NCBI GenBank assembly: GCA_023079485.1
Contig: CM041085.1
Span: forward strand, 34,953,121-35,017,120
DNA from: Archilochus colubris
Taxonomy: Eukaryota > Chordata > Aves > Apodiformes > Trochilidae
Length of the DNA stretch: 64,000 bases
Reading direction: 5' to 3'
The notes under the pieces were generated by a model that was not told the DNA's origin, made no database searches, and was given only the letters and a program-made list of their open reading frames with translations. Below, one piece after another: positions 37,653 to 49,112 of this stretch (positions are counted from its first letter, which is position 1; every line of letters starts with the position of its first letter). The position numbers and the translations under genes are program-made.

Positions 37653-40600
37653 GCAGAAGTGATAAAACAATAATAATCCTCGGAATGTTTCTGACCTCAT
37701 GCTACTCTTACTAACAAATACTCCTTTAATAGTGATGAGTCAACGCTATCAAGCCTGGTGAGATCTGACATGCAGCATGTGAGATGACAGTGTGTAGACA
37801 GAAATACTCTACCTCCATCGAGCTAGCTGGCTCCTATTATAGCATGAGTGTGAAACCATGCTGCTGAACAAGCTTTGGCAGGCATCATACAAGCTATTGA
37901 AGTGAATGAATCACAGTGGTAACGGATGATTGAACAGGAGTATCTACAGCCTGACTCTTTAATTTCTTTCAGAGGTTCACACTGCAGATCAATTGCAGCA
38001 AAGCTTAAATTGTACGACACAGAGAACTGATTTCTTTTTCTTTCAAAAAAACCCCAAACACCTTCTTCTGTGAAAGCAACAAAACTCCAGATGGAAGTAG
38101 CTGCATATTTCCAGGTAGAAATACATCTCAGTGTTTTATTTTGGTACTGGACTAGCTCGTCGCAACTTCTGCATAATAAAGAAATGGTCTCAGAGTGTCT
38201 TGTAGGTATTATATGCAAGAATTGCTCATGTTTTACTCTTCATTGCATTGCAGAAGAGCATTTCTAATCTGTGACCAAGAAAAAAATAAAAATTTTATCT
38301 TCAGCACATTAAAGTAGAGCTAGACTAATCATACCTAACAGTCTGCTTTCTAGTGTCTGCTGCTGAAAGGGGGAATATTTGTAGTTAACTTTGCTTTTAC
38401 TTTTTACTTCTAAAGGTATTTTAGTGGAATTAATTAATTTATTAGAAGGAAAAACTAAAGCTACACATCAGACAATAAAATCCACTAATATTACTAATAT
38501 TTTAACTAAATTTTCTGCCAGATAAAGATACCATTCATTTTGAGGTCAGTTTTAATTTTGTGCTGCCTTCTGTTCCAGTTGTGCAATCAGATTGAACAAC
38601 TTAATTTATCAATTTCCATGCATCTGTGCAATGCTGATACATTCAGATTCATAAACTGGCAGTCAGGGAGTCTTTGAAATAAAGACATTCCTTAGAAGAA
38701 GCCAAAAGTAATTGAAATAATTTTGTATGACCTCTGTAACTTCTATATATTTTCATCTTTCCTATCTCTATATAGGCTCTGACAGTCTCGTGTCATCTGC
38801 TGTTTGCTGTACTAACAATCAGCTTCATATATTCCTGCATCTCTTTTCCTTTCCTAACAGGTTCTCTGTAGGCTATTCATAAATGTCTCTCAGGTTTCCT
38901 TCTGTCCTCTACAGTTATCTGTAGGTTTTGGCATATTCTCTATGGTATCCCACAAGATTGTGACACAACCCAAAATTCTGGGTTGACCTAAAGAGAAAGG
39001 GGAATAGGTATGAAGGGAAGCTTATTCTGGACATTCTTGTTTGAAAGGCTGCAGTGAACCCAAATTTGCTTCAGTAAATCATCTTATTATTTACAGAAAG
39101 TAGCACCAAGCAGTCCCCATTTCCATCTTTGCCTAGGGCCCCTGGGATGCCTGCACATCCACACTATCATGCCATCATATCTGTGGTAAAAGGCACTATC
39201 AGAATTTTTTTTTCAGAGTTATTGCCAATCTTGTGCTTCTTACATCTCACTACATTGATTGTTTTGATCAAAGAAGCAGCTGAAAAATTTTGCTTCTCTG
39301 CACTCCAAATAGCTGAAGCGATGGTGTCAGAGATCCATAACATATCCGAAATGGATGCTAAAAACCACTGCAATGCAATTGTTTTGTCAATGACACTGAG
39401 CCTTCGTACACCATCATGCTAAAAACAAGTGCATCCGGTGAAATAAGCAGCTTTGTGTTACATTTAGAGAGTTTATGTTCCTATGAAGATAAGTAATTTA
39501 CTAGGTTACAAATGTTAGGTTTCTAATATTGACATCCTTCATCTGTAGTTTCTAAACTTTGTTCACCATGACAGATTCCAAGGATTACACTGTGTGTATC
39601 TGTCTTTGGAACTACTTTTTGATTTTGGGCTCAAGTGTGTATTGTTAACATGCCAAATAAGATTACCTTCTTTTAATGAAAAAATCATAATAATTCTGTA
39701 TATAAATGCTGAGTATCTTGATGTTTAAATGTCATGATCAAGATCATTATGAATTGGATATTATTCTTGTTCTGTAGAAAGAGAGCTGACTTCCTGCATG
39801 ATTTCATTTATCGGGGCCACATTTTACTGTATGTATATACTAAGATAAATGCTTGGTAGAAATATCTTCTGCATTTCAGCTTTAAAAAAAAATCTAATTT
39901 GAAATGGACTCAAATTTGTGGAAACTTCATTTCTTAATCTTGGGCAGATTCATAGCCAACTTTGCATCATGAACTTTACCACCGAACTTTAGCAAAAGTT
40001 TAGAAATTGCGTCAATTTAGCATACAGTTAATTTAATGAAGGAACTGTGCCTAAAGCATAATCTAGCACTGATTTCACTCCAAGTTTCTAATTTTACTCT
40101 TCAGAAATAAAATATACTGTCTGTGTACACATTACTGATGCCAGGATTTGCTGCTGTGCATCCAGTCCTTTGAAACAAAAGACGAGGCTCCCTCTCACCG
40201 ACCGTAACAATTAATTAACTCATGGTAGTTTTCTGCCTTTGAAGGGCGTTAACGTTGGTATTCCAGCCAAGGTATAGCTCAGGAAATTACATTTTTCCTC
40301 CCTGTTTTTCCAAACGGATCCTGTGACTCCAGTTCTCTGTTCAAAGCTGATAATCAGGGGTGGTGGAAGCTTCGGAAAGACTAGTTATAAAATAATAAAA
40401 AAAAATAATAGCAATAAAAAAAATCACTCCCTGTCAAGCAGCAGATGCCTGGCTGTTTGCTTTTGTTTTTTTTTTTTTTTCCCTGTAAAGCTATGATCAT
40501 TCTTCCATGTGCCCCCCTCTCCAGGAGCCCCTGGGGGGGGTTTTCACGCCTTCCAGCCACTTGGCGAGGGGGCCGTAGCAGCAGCTCCAGGCACAGCGCG

Positions 40601-40783
40601 TTGCCAGCCGTGGGAGCAGGGAGTTGGTAGGTACCTGCTGAGGTAAACCCTCTTCTTCTCGGGAATTAGAGATTTTTCTTCTATCCCTGGCTGCTAACAT
40701 TGTGGAAACTGGGGTTTTTAGAGACCCCGGCCCCCGCAGCGAGCGGCAGCCGGTCCCGCTTCACAGCTCCGCGGCGGCCGAAA

Positions 40784-40802
40784 GGGAGGGAGGGAGGGAG
40801 GG
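40784..40802 (+). promoter_or_regulatory. G-quadruplex-type motif in the promoter
   Basis: Five GGG tracts are separated by single A residues. Four tracts suffice for an intramolecular G-quadruplex, and one-base loops are the most stable class. It lies on the coding strand, about 300 bases upstream of the likely start. Any regulatory effect is inference. Confidence 0.75.
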
Positions 40803-41113
40803 AGCCAGGCGCCAGCTGGCGGGGCGGCAGCTCCCGCCGCTCGTCCACCACCGCCTGGCGCCGGCACCAACGCGGCAACTCCCGGAGAACGGCGGGGACA
40901 CACCCCCCGCGTCCCGAGAAGGAAACGCCACATATCCACGGCGCTCCCCGTTCCTATCGCCAGCGTCAGGGACTGCCCTCCCCGACACCGAGGTGCCCCC
41001 GCCTCCCGCCGCTCCCCGCCCGGCCTCGGCGGAGCGAGCGCCTCTGGCTCGGCCGGTCCCTCCTGGCGCGCCGTAGCGATGCTCCCGGCTTCTCTGCCCT
41101 CGGAGGCTGTTTT

Positions 41114-41125
41114 CAAGATGGCGGC
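41114..41125 (+). promoter_or_regulatory. YY1-type core element
   Basis: CAAGATGGCGGC matches the well-known YY1 promoter motif (AAGATGGCGGC). In CpG-island promoters it commonly lies within a few tens of bases downstream of the start site, which places the probable MAP3K4 start near 41,090-41,120. Its ATG also opens a 16-codon upstream ORF. Confidence 0.7.
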
Positions 41126-41168
41126 CGCGCGGGCGGCTCTGCGCGGCCGGGTTTCTGCAGCTGGGTAG
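41118..41168 (+). CDS. Upstream ORF 1 in the MAP3K4 leader, 16 codons
   Basis: The ATG inside the YY1-type motif begins a 16-residue alanine/arginine-rich frame (MAAARAALRGRVSAAG) ending in TAG at 41,166-41,168. It would be translated only if transcription starts upstream of 41,118, and the short distance from the likely start might let ribosomes skip it. It would reduce translation of the main frame but probably has no peptide function. Confidence 0.35.
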   Translation: MAAARAALRGRVSAAG

Positions 41169-41258
41169 AGACACCTCCCCACACCCCCCTTCCTCCTTCT
41201 CGCTGCACCCCTGGCGCCGCAGCGGGCCGGAGCGGGCCGCACACTGCGATCCGCCGCT

Positions 41259-41282
41259 ATGCCGGCCTCGGTGCATGCATGA
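41259..41282 (+). CDS. Upstream ORF 2 in the MAP3K4 leader, 7 codons
   Basis: ATG at 41,259 encodes MPASVHA, and its TGA at 41,280-41,282 overlaps the two next ATGs (41,275 and 41,279). Termination here would leave ribosomes well placed to reinitiate at the nearby start at 41,311. The sequence shows the arrangement directly; its use is inference. Confidence 0.35.
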   Translation: MPASVHA

Positions 41283-41336
41283 GAGACGTCGCCGCGCTGT
41301 CTCTGCCGCCATGGAGGAGTCGCCGCCGCCGCGGAG
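41275..41336 (+). CDS. MAP3K4: MAP3K4 coding exon 1 (N-terminus)
   Basis: Two in-frame starts are possible. ATG 41,275 has a weak context. ATG 41,311 lies in GCCGCCATGG, a perfect Kozak match, and opens MEESPPPR. The family keeps an AAMEEPPP-like segment here, so both frames agree with the family. I extend the feature to 41,275 because the human protein, as I recall it, also has about 20 residues before MEE. The exon ends at CGGAG|GTCAGT, an excellent donor, leaving two bases of a split arginine codon (AG+G) that joins exon 2 in frame. The proline run that is long in mammals is only PPP here. Intron 1 follows (13.7 kb). Reading past the donor gives an open frame to 41,487 that is not part of the protein. 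Confidence 0.8.
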
Positions 41337-43153
41337 GTCAGTGCGCAGCGCTGCCGAACGGGAGCTGCATGCGGAGAGCAGCGCAAGCCGTCTGCTGCCA
41401 GACTGCGGGGCTGAGCCGGGGGCTGCGAGTGCCAGCCGCCCCTTCAGCGCTGCGAGGGGGCACGGCCTGAGCAGCGCCGTGTGCTGAGGGGGGGTGGTGG
41501 AGGGGAAGAGGGTGTTTGTAACTTTTGCAACCTCCGACCCGGGCCCTTCGCGCTGCAAAAGCTCCTCCTGCTCCTGGTCCTACCGCTTTTGTAAAGCGCT
41601 CACCGCTTGAGAAAGCGCTCCGATAAGGAATCTCTGGTGGCTGCGGTGGGTAAGGCAGCGTTTTGTGGGCACTTTGCAATTAAAACCAAATCGTTTCCTT
41701 CCCCCTTCACGCCCCCCTCCCCTCGGGTTGAACAGCCCGAGCAAAAGAGGTGTTTCTGGGGCACTGGCAAGGGCAGCTCTCGGGGAAAACTTTTACTGGC
41801 AGTCAGTCGGCGCCGGTGGAAGGGGAGTAGCTGTGGGAGTCCCCGGCGGGCTGGCAAAGTGCGACCTGTGCTTGTTTGTTGTCTTGTGAGCTGCAGGGAT
41901 GAAAGTCCCGCCTGATACAAGGGGCGTCCCGTGTTTGCGGCAGCCTAAAAACCGGGTAGGGAGGTTCCCCTCGGCGGGCGCGCCCCTAAAACAGCAGGGT
42001 CACGGAGGGTCGCTCCTTGGCGACGTTGTAATCGATGTTTGTCAGAAGATACAGCTTGGAAAAAACAAAACAAAATCTTCCACAGAGAGGGCTGGCGCTG
42101 TGATGCCTTTTGCAACTGAATGTGCTGACCTGCAGATCGGCTTTTTGCAAGTCTCCATCTGTGCCCTGCTGAGAGATGGGGATGCAAATTACTTCGTGGT
42201 ATAGGGTTTCCAGCTGGCTGTAAAAGTGTTGCATAAGTCCAAGTTATTAATTCCCTGGCAATTATTTCTCCTTTTAAAATAACATCCTGTTGGTGCGCTT
42301 CACTTCTCACTAGGAGACATTCAGGAAACGTTTTTTGAAACCCTTACGTGATCAATTAACGCTGTAAGGCGGCACTTGTCAGGCGCGTTGTATTCCAGGT
42401 GTGAAAAGCCTCATGCTGTCATGTTTCTGATAGCATTCTTGGACATTGCGAGCTACTGTTTCGTACTCGTGTTACGAAAGGGAAGTGGTGATGCACTCTG
42501 GTTTGGATCGAGGCTATGGAGTTGAACAGTGTCTGGCTTGAGTTTTCATTAATATATTTTTCTTACATCATGAAAATGCCAAAGCCAAAAGTTATAGAAC
42601 AGTTAACTAGGTTTAACAGAAATATTATGAAATACAAATGCCGGTAGGGCAACTGAATTCGTGAGCTTCCAAGTTCCCTTTTAACACTATGTTCAAAGAG
42701 CAATACTGCAGGTTAAGCAGAAAATTATTTAAAGTTAAGATTGTACAACCGGATGACCCCAGACCTGAGCTGTCTTCATGTAGGAGAGTAATGTGCAGTG
42801 CCTGAATGGAAAACACCCAGGCATTTCCTGTCTATAGCCATTTCTGACCTCTGCTGGATTCTGCTTATTAAAAGACAGTTTATATGAGTCGGATGTGGGT
42901 GTGGATAGTGTGGTGGCAACTTTACCCAGCAAATGAAAATTGAATTAGCTATTTCAGAGTGTGCTAGTGGGTGGGAAGGAGATGTCTCAAAACAATTAGG
43001 TAGCCTTCATTTGTGTAGGGTAATACATGTACTCCACTGTGATTCACTCCTGTCTGTACTTTGTGTGCCAACTTCACATCTGCATTAGAACAGAACTGCT
43101 TCTTTGGCTTTGTGCAGTACTTGCTTTTTCTTAACTGTAATACAGAATTAAAG

Positions 43154-43181
43154 TATCTTACAGTTTTTCAACTGTAAGATA
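43154..43181. repeat. Perfect 12-bp inverted repeat with a 4-base loop
   Basis: TATCTTACAGTT, loop TTTC, then the exact complement AACTGTAAGATA. It is directly followed by two copies of AAAGTTGATT (the first overlapping the stem's last base, about 43,181-43,200). In the nascent MAP3K4 transcript this would fold into a short stable hairpin. It is too short for a microRNA precursor, and no T-rich terminator role applies in this intron. Confidence 0.9.
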
Positions 43182-45147
43182 AAGTTGATTAAAGTTGATT
43201 TAAATTTTGCACTTAGCAAAATTCAGTCTTGCAACTGTGTACTGCGACGTTTGAAAGCCCTTTTGTGGCAGGTAACTTAATCCTGTTTGTGGAGTATGAA
43301 TGCGCTTTTATGATAGAGCTATGACTGGCACTGAAGTGCATTGGTCTATTATGTTTTCTTATAGTTAAGTTTGATTCTGTTGGAGAAATACTGTCATTAG
43401 AAATACACCTACATTTGTTAAAAAAAGCAGATCTATTGATTCAGTGTTGTGAGACTGCCTTATGTGTTAGAAATCTGTGTAAGGATTCTGTAAGAATACA
43501 AATGCAATAGTGCATTTTGTAAATCTCTTGATATGTTTCTGACTTTTGAGTTGTAGAGTCCTTAGTCTTAGTCTGAGTTCACATCTCAACATTTGATTGA
43601 GGTCACTGTCCAAAAGCAAAATGATTTTCCCAGGTCTTCCTTTCTTTCTTGCAATATACTCTTTAGGGTGGAGACAGAGGGGAGGCAGCTTTTAACTAAA
43701 AAATACTCAGGGATTCTGTGAGCAGGTGTTGAGTTTGAGACAAGATTGCACTTGGACATTGCACAGCCTTCAGTGGTTTTAAATAAATTAAAATATACTA
43801 ATAAACAGTTTTGGGAAGAATTCTCATACAAGTGTCAATCCTTGTAACAAAGCAAACAAAGCTTTCAAGGTAAGATGTTTCCGCTTAGATAACTTAGAGC
43901 ACCAGTTAAAATAGGTACGTTTGGTACTTCTTGATTATGGCCTATAGCTTTTAAATTTTCTGAGTCCAGTCTTAGACATTCCCAAGAGTTTTCTGGCACA
44001 AAATCCACTGCAGAGAAAAATGAGGCCTTTAGGATATCCTCAGGTGGAATGCCAATTTTGGTGGCACTGCAGGGCTGCACTAACTTATGCCTAGGTTGCT
44101 TGTAGCCTTCTTTTCTCTTGGCCTGTCCAGCACAAGGGGTGAAGGAAGTAGCAACGCTGTCAATAAAGTGGGATGAATTGTGAATAACACGGAGGCTTCT
44201 TCCACACTGGGTAATTTTTCAGTGGTCTGTCTACCACATTTGTTAGCTCTATGATGGCAGTGAACTGGACTGTCAGTTTGCAGCATCTGTTGTTTGGGGG
44301 AAGCCTGAGGTTATGTCATGAGTTGTGCTCAACCTGTTTTTGTTTGCCAGCCTATCTGTATGAGTGATAGTGTATCAGCAGTGAAGAAGCATATTTTATC
44401 AATTTAGAATCATAGCTTCAGTGGGAAAAATTATTAAGTGTGTAGAGTTATACCTTACCTTTTTTTGTTGTTAATTTCATAAATGACGGAAGATGCAATC
44501 TCTGTTCTTCATGTGTTGAATTTTCGTGTTTACATGGGTAAGACTGAGATGAATGACTGCTCCACCTACATGCAAACACACACAAAGTGTTACTTTAGAT
44601 ATCTTTGGCATTTGTAGCAGCAAGGATTAGTCTGTGTTGTGTGGATGCTTGAGTTGTTTTTATGTGTGTTAATTAGTACTCTCTGTGTCGAGGTTGGTTT
44701 AGCTATTATGTAAGGTAGTGATACTGGCCCTTGTGGAATGCAAACTGTGCTGTGATGAACAACAGATCTGAATTTAAAGGAAAGTATGAAGCATGTGCAG
44801 TAATTTTTATTTTAGGAAGTGAATTGGGATTTATAGAGGCTTATGAAAATTGTCTTCCATCACAACCACATTTCTTAAATTATAAGCAAACGGTTCTTTT
44901 GAATTGCATCTAAAATAGATTTAGAAGGCCGTTTCTTTTTCTACCCAATGCTGGTCAAGTAGCATGTTGAGCTCTGCCAGAAGAGGAAGACTTGGGTATC
45001 TTGGCTCATTCTTTTTAAGCTGTGTTGTTAGTTTGTTGTTGTATATTCCATTTATGTTTGTAGGACTTTTACTTTTCTTAGGTTTTCTTCTGTTCTCAAG
45101 TGCTAACTACATTGATGCTATATCTAGCCTCTCATCTATAAACTAAA

Positions 45148-45171
45148 TATTTTAAAAAATTTTTTAAAATA
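45148..45171. repeat. Perfect 24-bp AT palindrome
   Basis: TATTTTAAAAAA is followed directly by its reverse complement. It consists only of A and T and is probably a low-complexity coincidence, though it could form a cruciform. Confidence 0.85.
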
Positions 45172-46157
45172 ATGTAGTAGCTTCTTCATTTAAAGAACTG
45201 GTAATTGTCCCATGCTCACACTTGGCCAGCTGCAGACATAAAGCTATGTTTGCTCTTCACACCAGAGTATAAGTTACTGATTTGTAACAGAGACCTTGTT
45301 ATCACTAGATAACTCTATCACTGTCACATCTGTTACTAGATGCATGTTTCATGGTTTGGTAAAAACATTTACAAATATTGCTGTCAGAAAAGCCATCAGC
45401 AAGTGAACCAGCAGCACGTGTAAGTGGAGAGCAGAATAAATAGTACACTTACACCATACTGGAAAGCAGCACACAGCAGTCAATACCATTAAATGTTAGC
45501 AGGACACAGAAGGAAGAGGCTTAATTTCTTTCTATCTAGTGACAGCAGGAGACATTCATGAGGGCACTGAAGTTATAGCTCATCTTGTCTGGATCCAGAA
45601 TAAACTTGATCAAGGTTCATGGCAAGCTGATGTGATTTTACAGAGTTCGTGTCGACTTTGGCTTCATCTAAAAGATGAAGTGAAACTTTGGGACTGAAAC
45701 ATTTTCTTTTCTAGGAATAGAATTTTCTTCCAGAAGAGTAAAGTTTGTGAATGGAAAAAATGACTGTTGCAGATCTTGTTACCTTTTATCCTGGGTCCGT
45801 GTCTTTCCCAGTATATCACTGATACACCCATGCACACATATGATACATTTATCATTTTATGATACATTTGTAGTTGAGCCTAGCAGCCTAATGCTTTCTG
45901 TGATAGTATGTTTTTTCCCAGTAGCATGTAACGTTTCCTAGTGTGGCTTAAATTTTCCTAAAAATCCATCCAAATTTGTTGGTATAGATTTCTTAAGTAG
46001 TTGTTCTTTGAATGTGTTGCTTGAGACCTTGGGATCTGACTCATGCAGGTGCCAAGAACCTAAACTACAGCACTTTTACCCTTTGGATTTATGTTGTGGT
46101 ATGTAATGCTCAATCATCTTTACTTTAGTGATGAAAACATGTTTCAGAGCTGCTCAT

Positions 46158-46176
46158 TAAAAAAAAAAAAAAAAAA
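46158..46176 (+). repeat. Poly(A) run in intron 1
   Basis: About 18 consecutive A residues, length-polymorphic at best. No attached retroposon was recognised. Confidence 0.8.
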
Positions 46177-48384
46177 TAAGTGCAATATTTTTTTGTCAAA
46201 GATGAGGATTGAGTTGAAGTTAAAAAGTAGCATGGTGACTGAAACCAATTAATACTTTGACATTAGTTGTTCTAAAGAATTGCAGAGAGCTGGACACTAC
46301 CTGGGCTGGCTGAAGCTCTCTTGGCTCCATTTGCAGCCTCACCTGCTCATCTTAAATGTGGATGTGGAAACCTGTCAAAAACATCTACTTTTTTACTGTA
46401 GAGCAATACCATAAATAAATAGGTTTGTTGTTCTTTCTTACTGAAATAACACATGGTATAGTTTTGATCTATACTTTTTTAGTCTATTTGTAAATGGGAA
46501 ATAAGCTCTGAGCTGAATGTACATGTATATTGTATAAATGCTGTTATGTCATAATCCAAATTTGCATGAAAATTTACAGTAATCCAGGATGGAGGATTAG
46601 TTAATCTTTCCCTATTTCCAAATCTACTACTAAAAAAGACAGGAAATTCTGAGTATTATTTTTAATGAGATAAGAACTTGAAGATCTGCCAAAACTGTTA
46701 TAAGATCTCTTTATTTTATTTACTCTTTATACTTATTTCTAGTTGGTTTAACTTGCAGAAATTGCTTCCGTAGATCATTTAAATTGGTCTCTTATGTCTG
46801 CTTGCAAGATATGATATGATGAATATTAATTTGCATCTTCCTTAATTTGTTTTTAACTCATTTGTCAGTTTATCTTTTTGAAGTTTGCCATGCTTTTATA
46901 GTCAGTCAAAAGATGCTTCAACACCCCTTTGCTCTTTCAATAGCTATTGTGACATTTTCTGTGACTCTGTCTTCCTGTCGTAAATATAATAGTCAAGCAT
47001 TTAGAAGTTTGTGCTCAAGAGTATAGGAGAATTTTGGGAAAAGTGTGAAAGTATTAGTATTTTACAAAACTGGCTGTGGAATTTTCTAGATCTTGAGAAG
47101 CAGAAGATCTCTTAAAATAAATGCTGCTAGTCAGTACAGTAATGCTGTAAGGAACTTTGTAATGAGGGGAACTGGCTACAGTCAGATCTGTGCTTGAGGT
47201 CTACTCTAGCAATGGAACTTGCTCACACTTGTTGGATCCCTCTGTTCTAGTTAAACAGCTTAATTGAGTTACTAAGTGAAAAAAACATCATTTGGAATCA
47301 ACTGAAGATTAACTGTTTAGCTCTAAGCTTAACATTAGTCTTTTTTCCAATAATGACTTTCTTTCCTTGTGGAATTCTGTAGAAATAGTGCTTGTTCTAT
47401 CACAGTGAAGTCTTTCTACAAACCACTGTTAATCTTGCAGCAGAAATAATTGCTTTATACTTCTCTCAGGCCTTAGCTGCTCTGGGGTTTATGGTGCTTA
47501 ACAGGTGTTAGCAGGACTCTTGTGTGGCATAAATCCTCACATTGTGTAGCATATATGTTGTGTAGCAAGCAGACAGCAAGATGTAGGTCAGGGCTCCACA
47601 GCAGCACTGGGTGTTTTCACTTGCTATGCCACAGGTTAGTCTTCAAAGATAAGCAACATATAAATAGCATGGCTATTACCAGCCTACTGTTACATTCTGA
47701 CTACCAGCTAATGAAGTTTTAGTGTTTCTGTAATTATTTCTTTGTTGAAGAGTCCTTGTTCATAGCAATTCGTTGTAAATACACTACTGGAGTTTTGTAA
47801 TAATTTCTTGGTAGTGATACAGGTAGCAACATTAGTTTTGCAGCTGACCCAGACTTGAAATTGCTGTTCTTATCTCCTAATATCCCTCTTCCCCACATAA
47901 CTAGGAGTATTTGCCATATGAAACTTGCTACTTACTAGGGTAACATAAGGTCCTCTTAGTTGCCTGATCAAAATGTAAGTGGTTGAAGTTAGAAAAATGC
48001 TCCTAACAAAGATATTTCAGGTAAGCTGGATTGTTTTGGCAGCATCAGTGAAGAACCAGGGCTGGTACTTTCAGTTATATCCGTGCATCTTGGGGGATGG
48101 TGATTCTGGCAAAGCATTGCTGGACAAATTGCCTTAGCTGCAGCCAGAAGAGAGTTACTGAGGGCAGAATTTCTCATTGCATTCAATGTGTTGGAACAGC
48201 AGGTTGGTTTCTACCCTTGTCTCTTCCCAAGAGGAAGCCAGGTTTCCCTACTGCGTTCTTCCTGGATCCTAGCCGTCACGTGTCTATAGAGCTTTTGCTT
48301 CATCTTACTGGACTGGAGGGTGACTGATGCCCAGAAAAAATAATGTTTGGTCTTTTTTCTTTTTCTGTGTTAAATTGAGGGCTG

Positions 48385-48560
48385 AGCTCACATGACAAAG
48401 GAGCTCTGTGCAAAGGGAGCAGAGGAATTTGTGGATGCCCCCTCTGTGGAAGTGTTCAGGGCTAGGTTGGATGAGGCTTTCAGCAACCTGGTGTAGGAGG
48501 AGGTGTCATTGCCCATGGCAGGGGATTGGAACCCAAAGCATTCTGTAATTCTGTGTGCAG
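48385..48560 (+). mobile_element. CR1 LINE 3' end, sense
   Basis: It contains the CR1 3' UTR phrases GTGGAAGTGTTCAGGGCTAG, GGTTGGATGAGGCTTT, GCAACCTGGTGTAG and CATTGCCCATGGCAGGGG, with a tail CATTCTGTAATTCTGTG. Only the last about 150 bases are present, another 5'-truncated insertion. The boundary on the left is approximate. Confidence 0.9.
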
Positions 48561-48639
48561 CCTGGGAGACAAAAGGTGCATGGAACAGGTTCCTTGTTTG
48601 TGTCAGCTTACTGTGACTAGAGTTTTGACTGGGAAAAGG

Positions 48640-48796
48640 ATGATCCCCCCCCCACTGTAGATAAAGAGCAGGTTTGAGACCACCTGAAGAATGTGAGGGT
48701 GAACAAGTCCATAGGACCTGATGGGTTTCACCTGCAGCTCCTGAAAGAATTGGCAGCTGAAGTTGCAAAGCCACTGTCCATCATATTTGAAAAATC
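48640..48796 (+). mobile_element. CR1 LINE internal fragment (reverse-transcriptase region)
   Basis: Translation of the plus strand gives [20 protein letters not shown] followed by [12 protein letters not shown]. This is the conserved CR1 RT motif around SxGPDxxHPxxLKEL...PLxxIFEKS. It lies downstream of, not upstream of, the 3'-end fragment at 48,385-48,560, so the two are separate insertions or a rearranged one. The frame breaks on both sides. Confidence 0.85.
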
Positions 48797-48988
48797 CTAA
48801 AAATGTAAAAGCCCTAGATTTCTGCCTGAGAGTGTTGCTTCACAACAATAACATGACAAAATATTTTTTCCTTTCTTCAGATGACTTACAGGCATTATCT
48901 TCAGCATCTTTATCTCCTTCAAACTTTATTCTTATTTTAAGATAAGCTTCAAGTTTACTTTTTCATATTCATTTTATCCTTGACAAAG

Positions 48989-49112
48989 AATCATAGAATT
49001 ATAGAATTTTCAGGGTTGGAAGGGACCTTTAAGATCATCTAGTTCCAACCCCCCTGCCATGGGCAGGGACATATCCCATTAGATCAGGTTGCTCAGAGCC
49101 TTGTCCAGCCTG
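48989..49112 (-). mobile_element. CR1 LINE 3' end, antisense
   Basis: It begins AATCATAGAATTATAGAATT (inverted CR1 tail repeats), then GGGTTGGAAGGGACC, AAGATCATCTAGTTCCAACC and CTGCCATGGGCAGGGACA, up to a CAGCCTGGTG segment. It is short and well conserved, hence relatively young. It is opposite in orientation to the neighbouring CR1 pieces. Confidence 0.93.

Larger units (their letters stand above)
30730..40539. other. Intergenic DNA 5' of MAP3K4, no gene recognised
   Basis: Nearly 10 kb of AT-rich sequence up to the CpG island. It contains a (TA)n microsatellite (34,865-34,894), an A/C-rich run (about 37,602-37,652) and poly(T) at 40,472-40,490, but no CR1 copy, splice-flanked frame or RNA gene that I can defend. 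Distal regulatory elements for MAP3K4 could lie here, but sequence alone does not show them. Confidence 0.5.
40540..42010. promoter_or_regulatory. CpG-island promoter of MAP3K4
   Basis: G+C content and CpG density rise sharply here, peaking at about 40,720-41,480, in an otherwise AT-rich window. It contains GC boxes (for example GGGGCGG near 40,820), a run of five GGG triplets, a YY1-type element and the first coding exon. This is the usual architecture of a broadly expressed, TATA-less vertebrate promoter. I see no TATA box at a sensible spacing. Transcription probably starts around 41,090-41,120, judged from the YY1-type motif, which typically sits just downstream of the start in such promoters. 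The long open frames on both strands reflect the scarcity of stop codons in this composition. Confidence 0.85.
42011..48384. other. MAP3K4 intron 1, proximal part
   Basis: AT-rich intronic sequence without recognisable genes. It contains a perfect 12-bp hairpin (43,154-43,181), a tandem 10-bp repeat directly after it, a 24-bp AT palindrome (45,148-45,171) and a poly(A) run (46,158-46,176). The small frames are chance. Confidence 0.6.

Noticed and set aside
40700..41558. Long open frames on both strands across the CpG island (up to 265 codons)
   Set aside because: Stop codons are rare in G+C-rich DNA. The frames overlap in all phases, are arginine/alanine/proline-rich, match no family and run across the exon 1 donor site.
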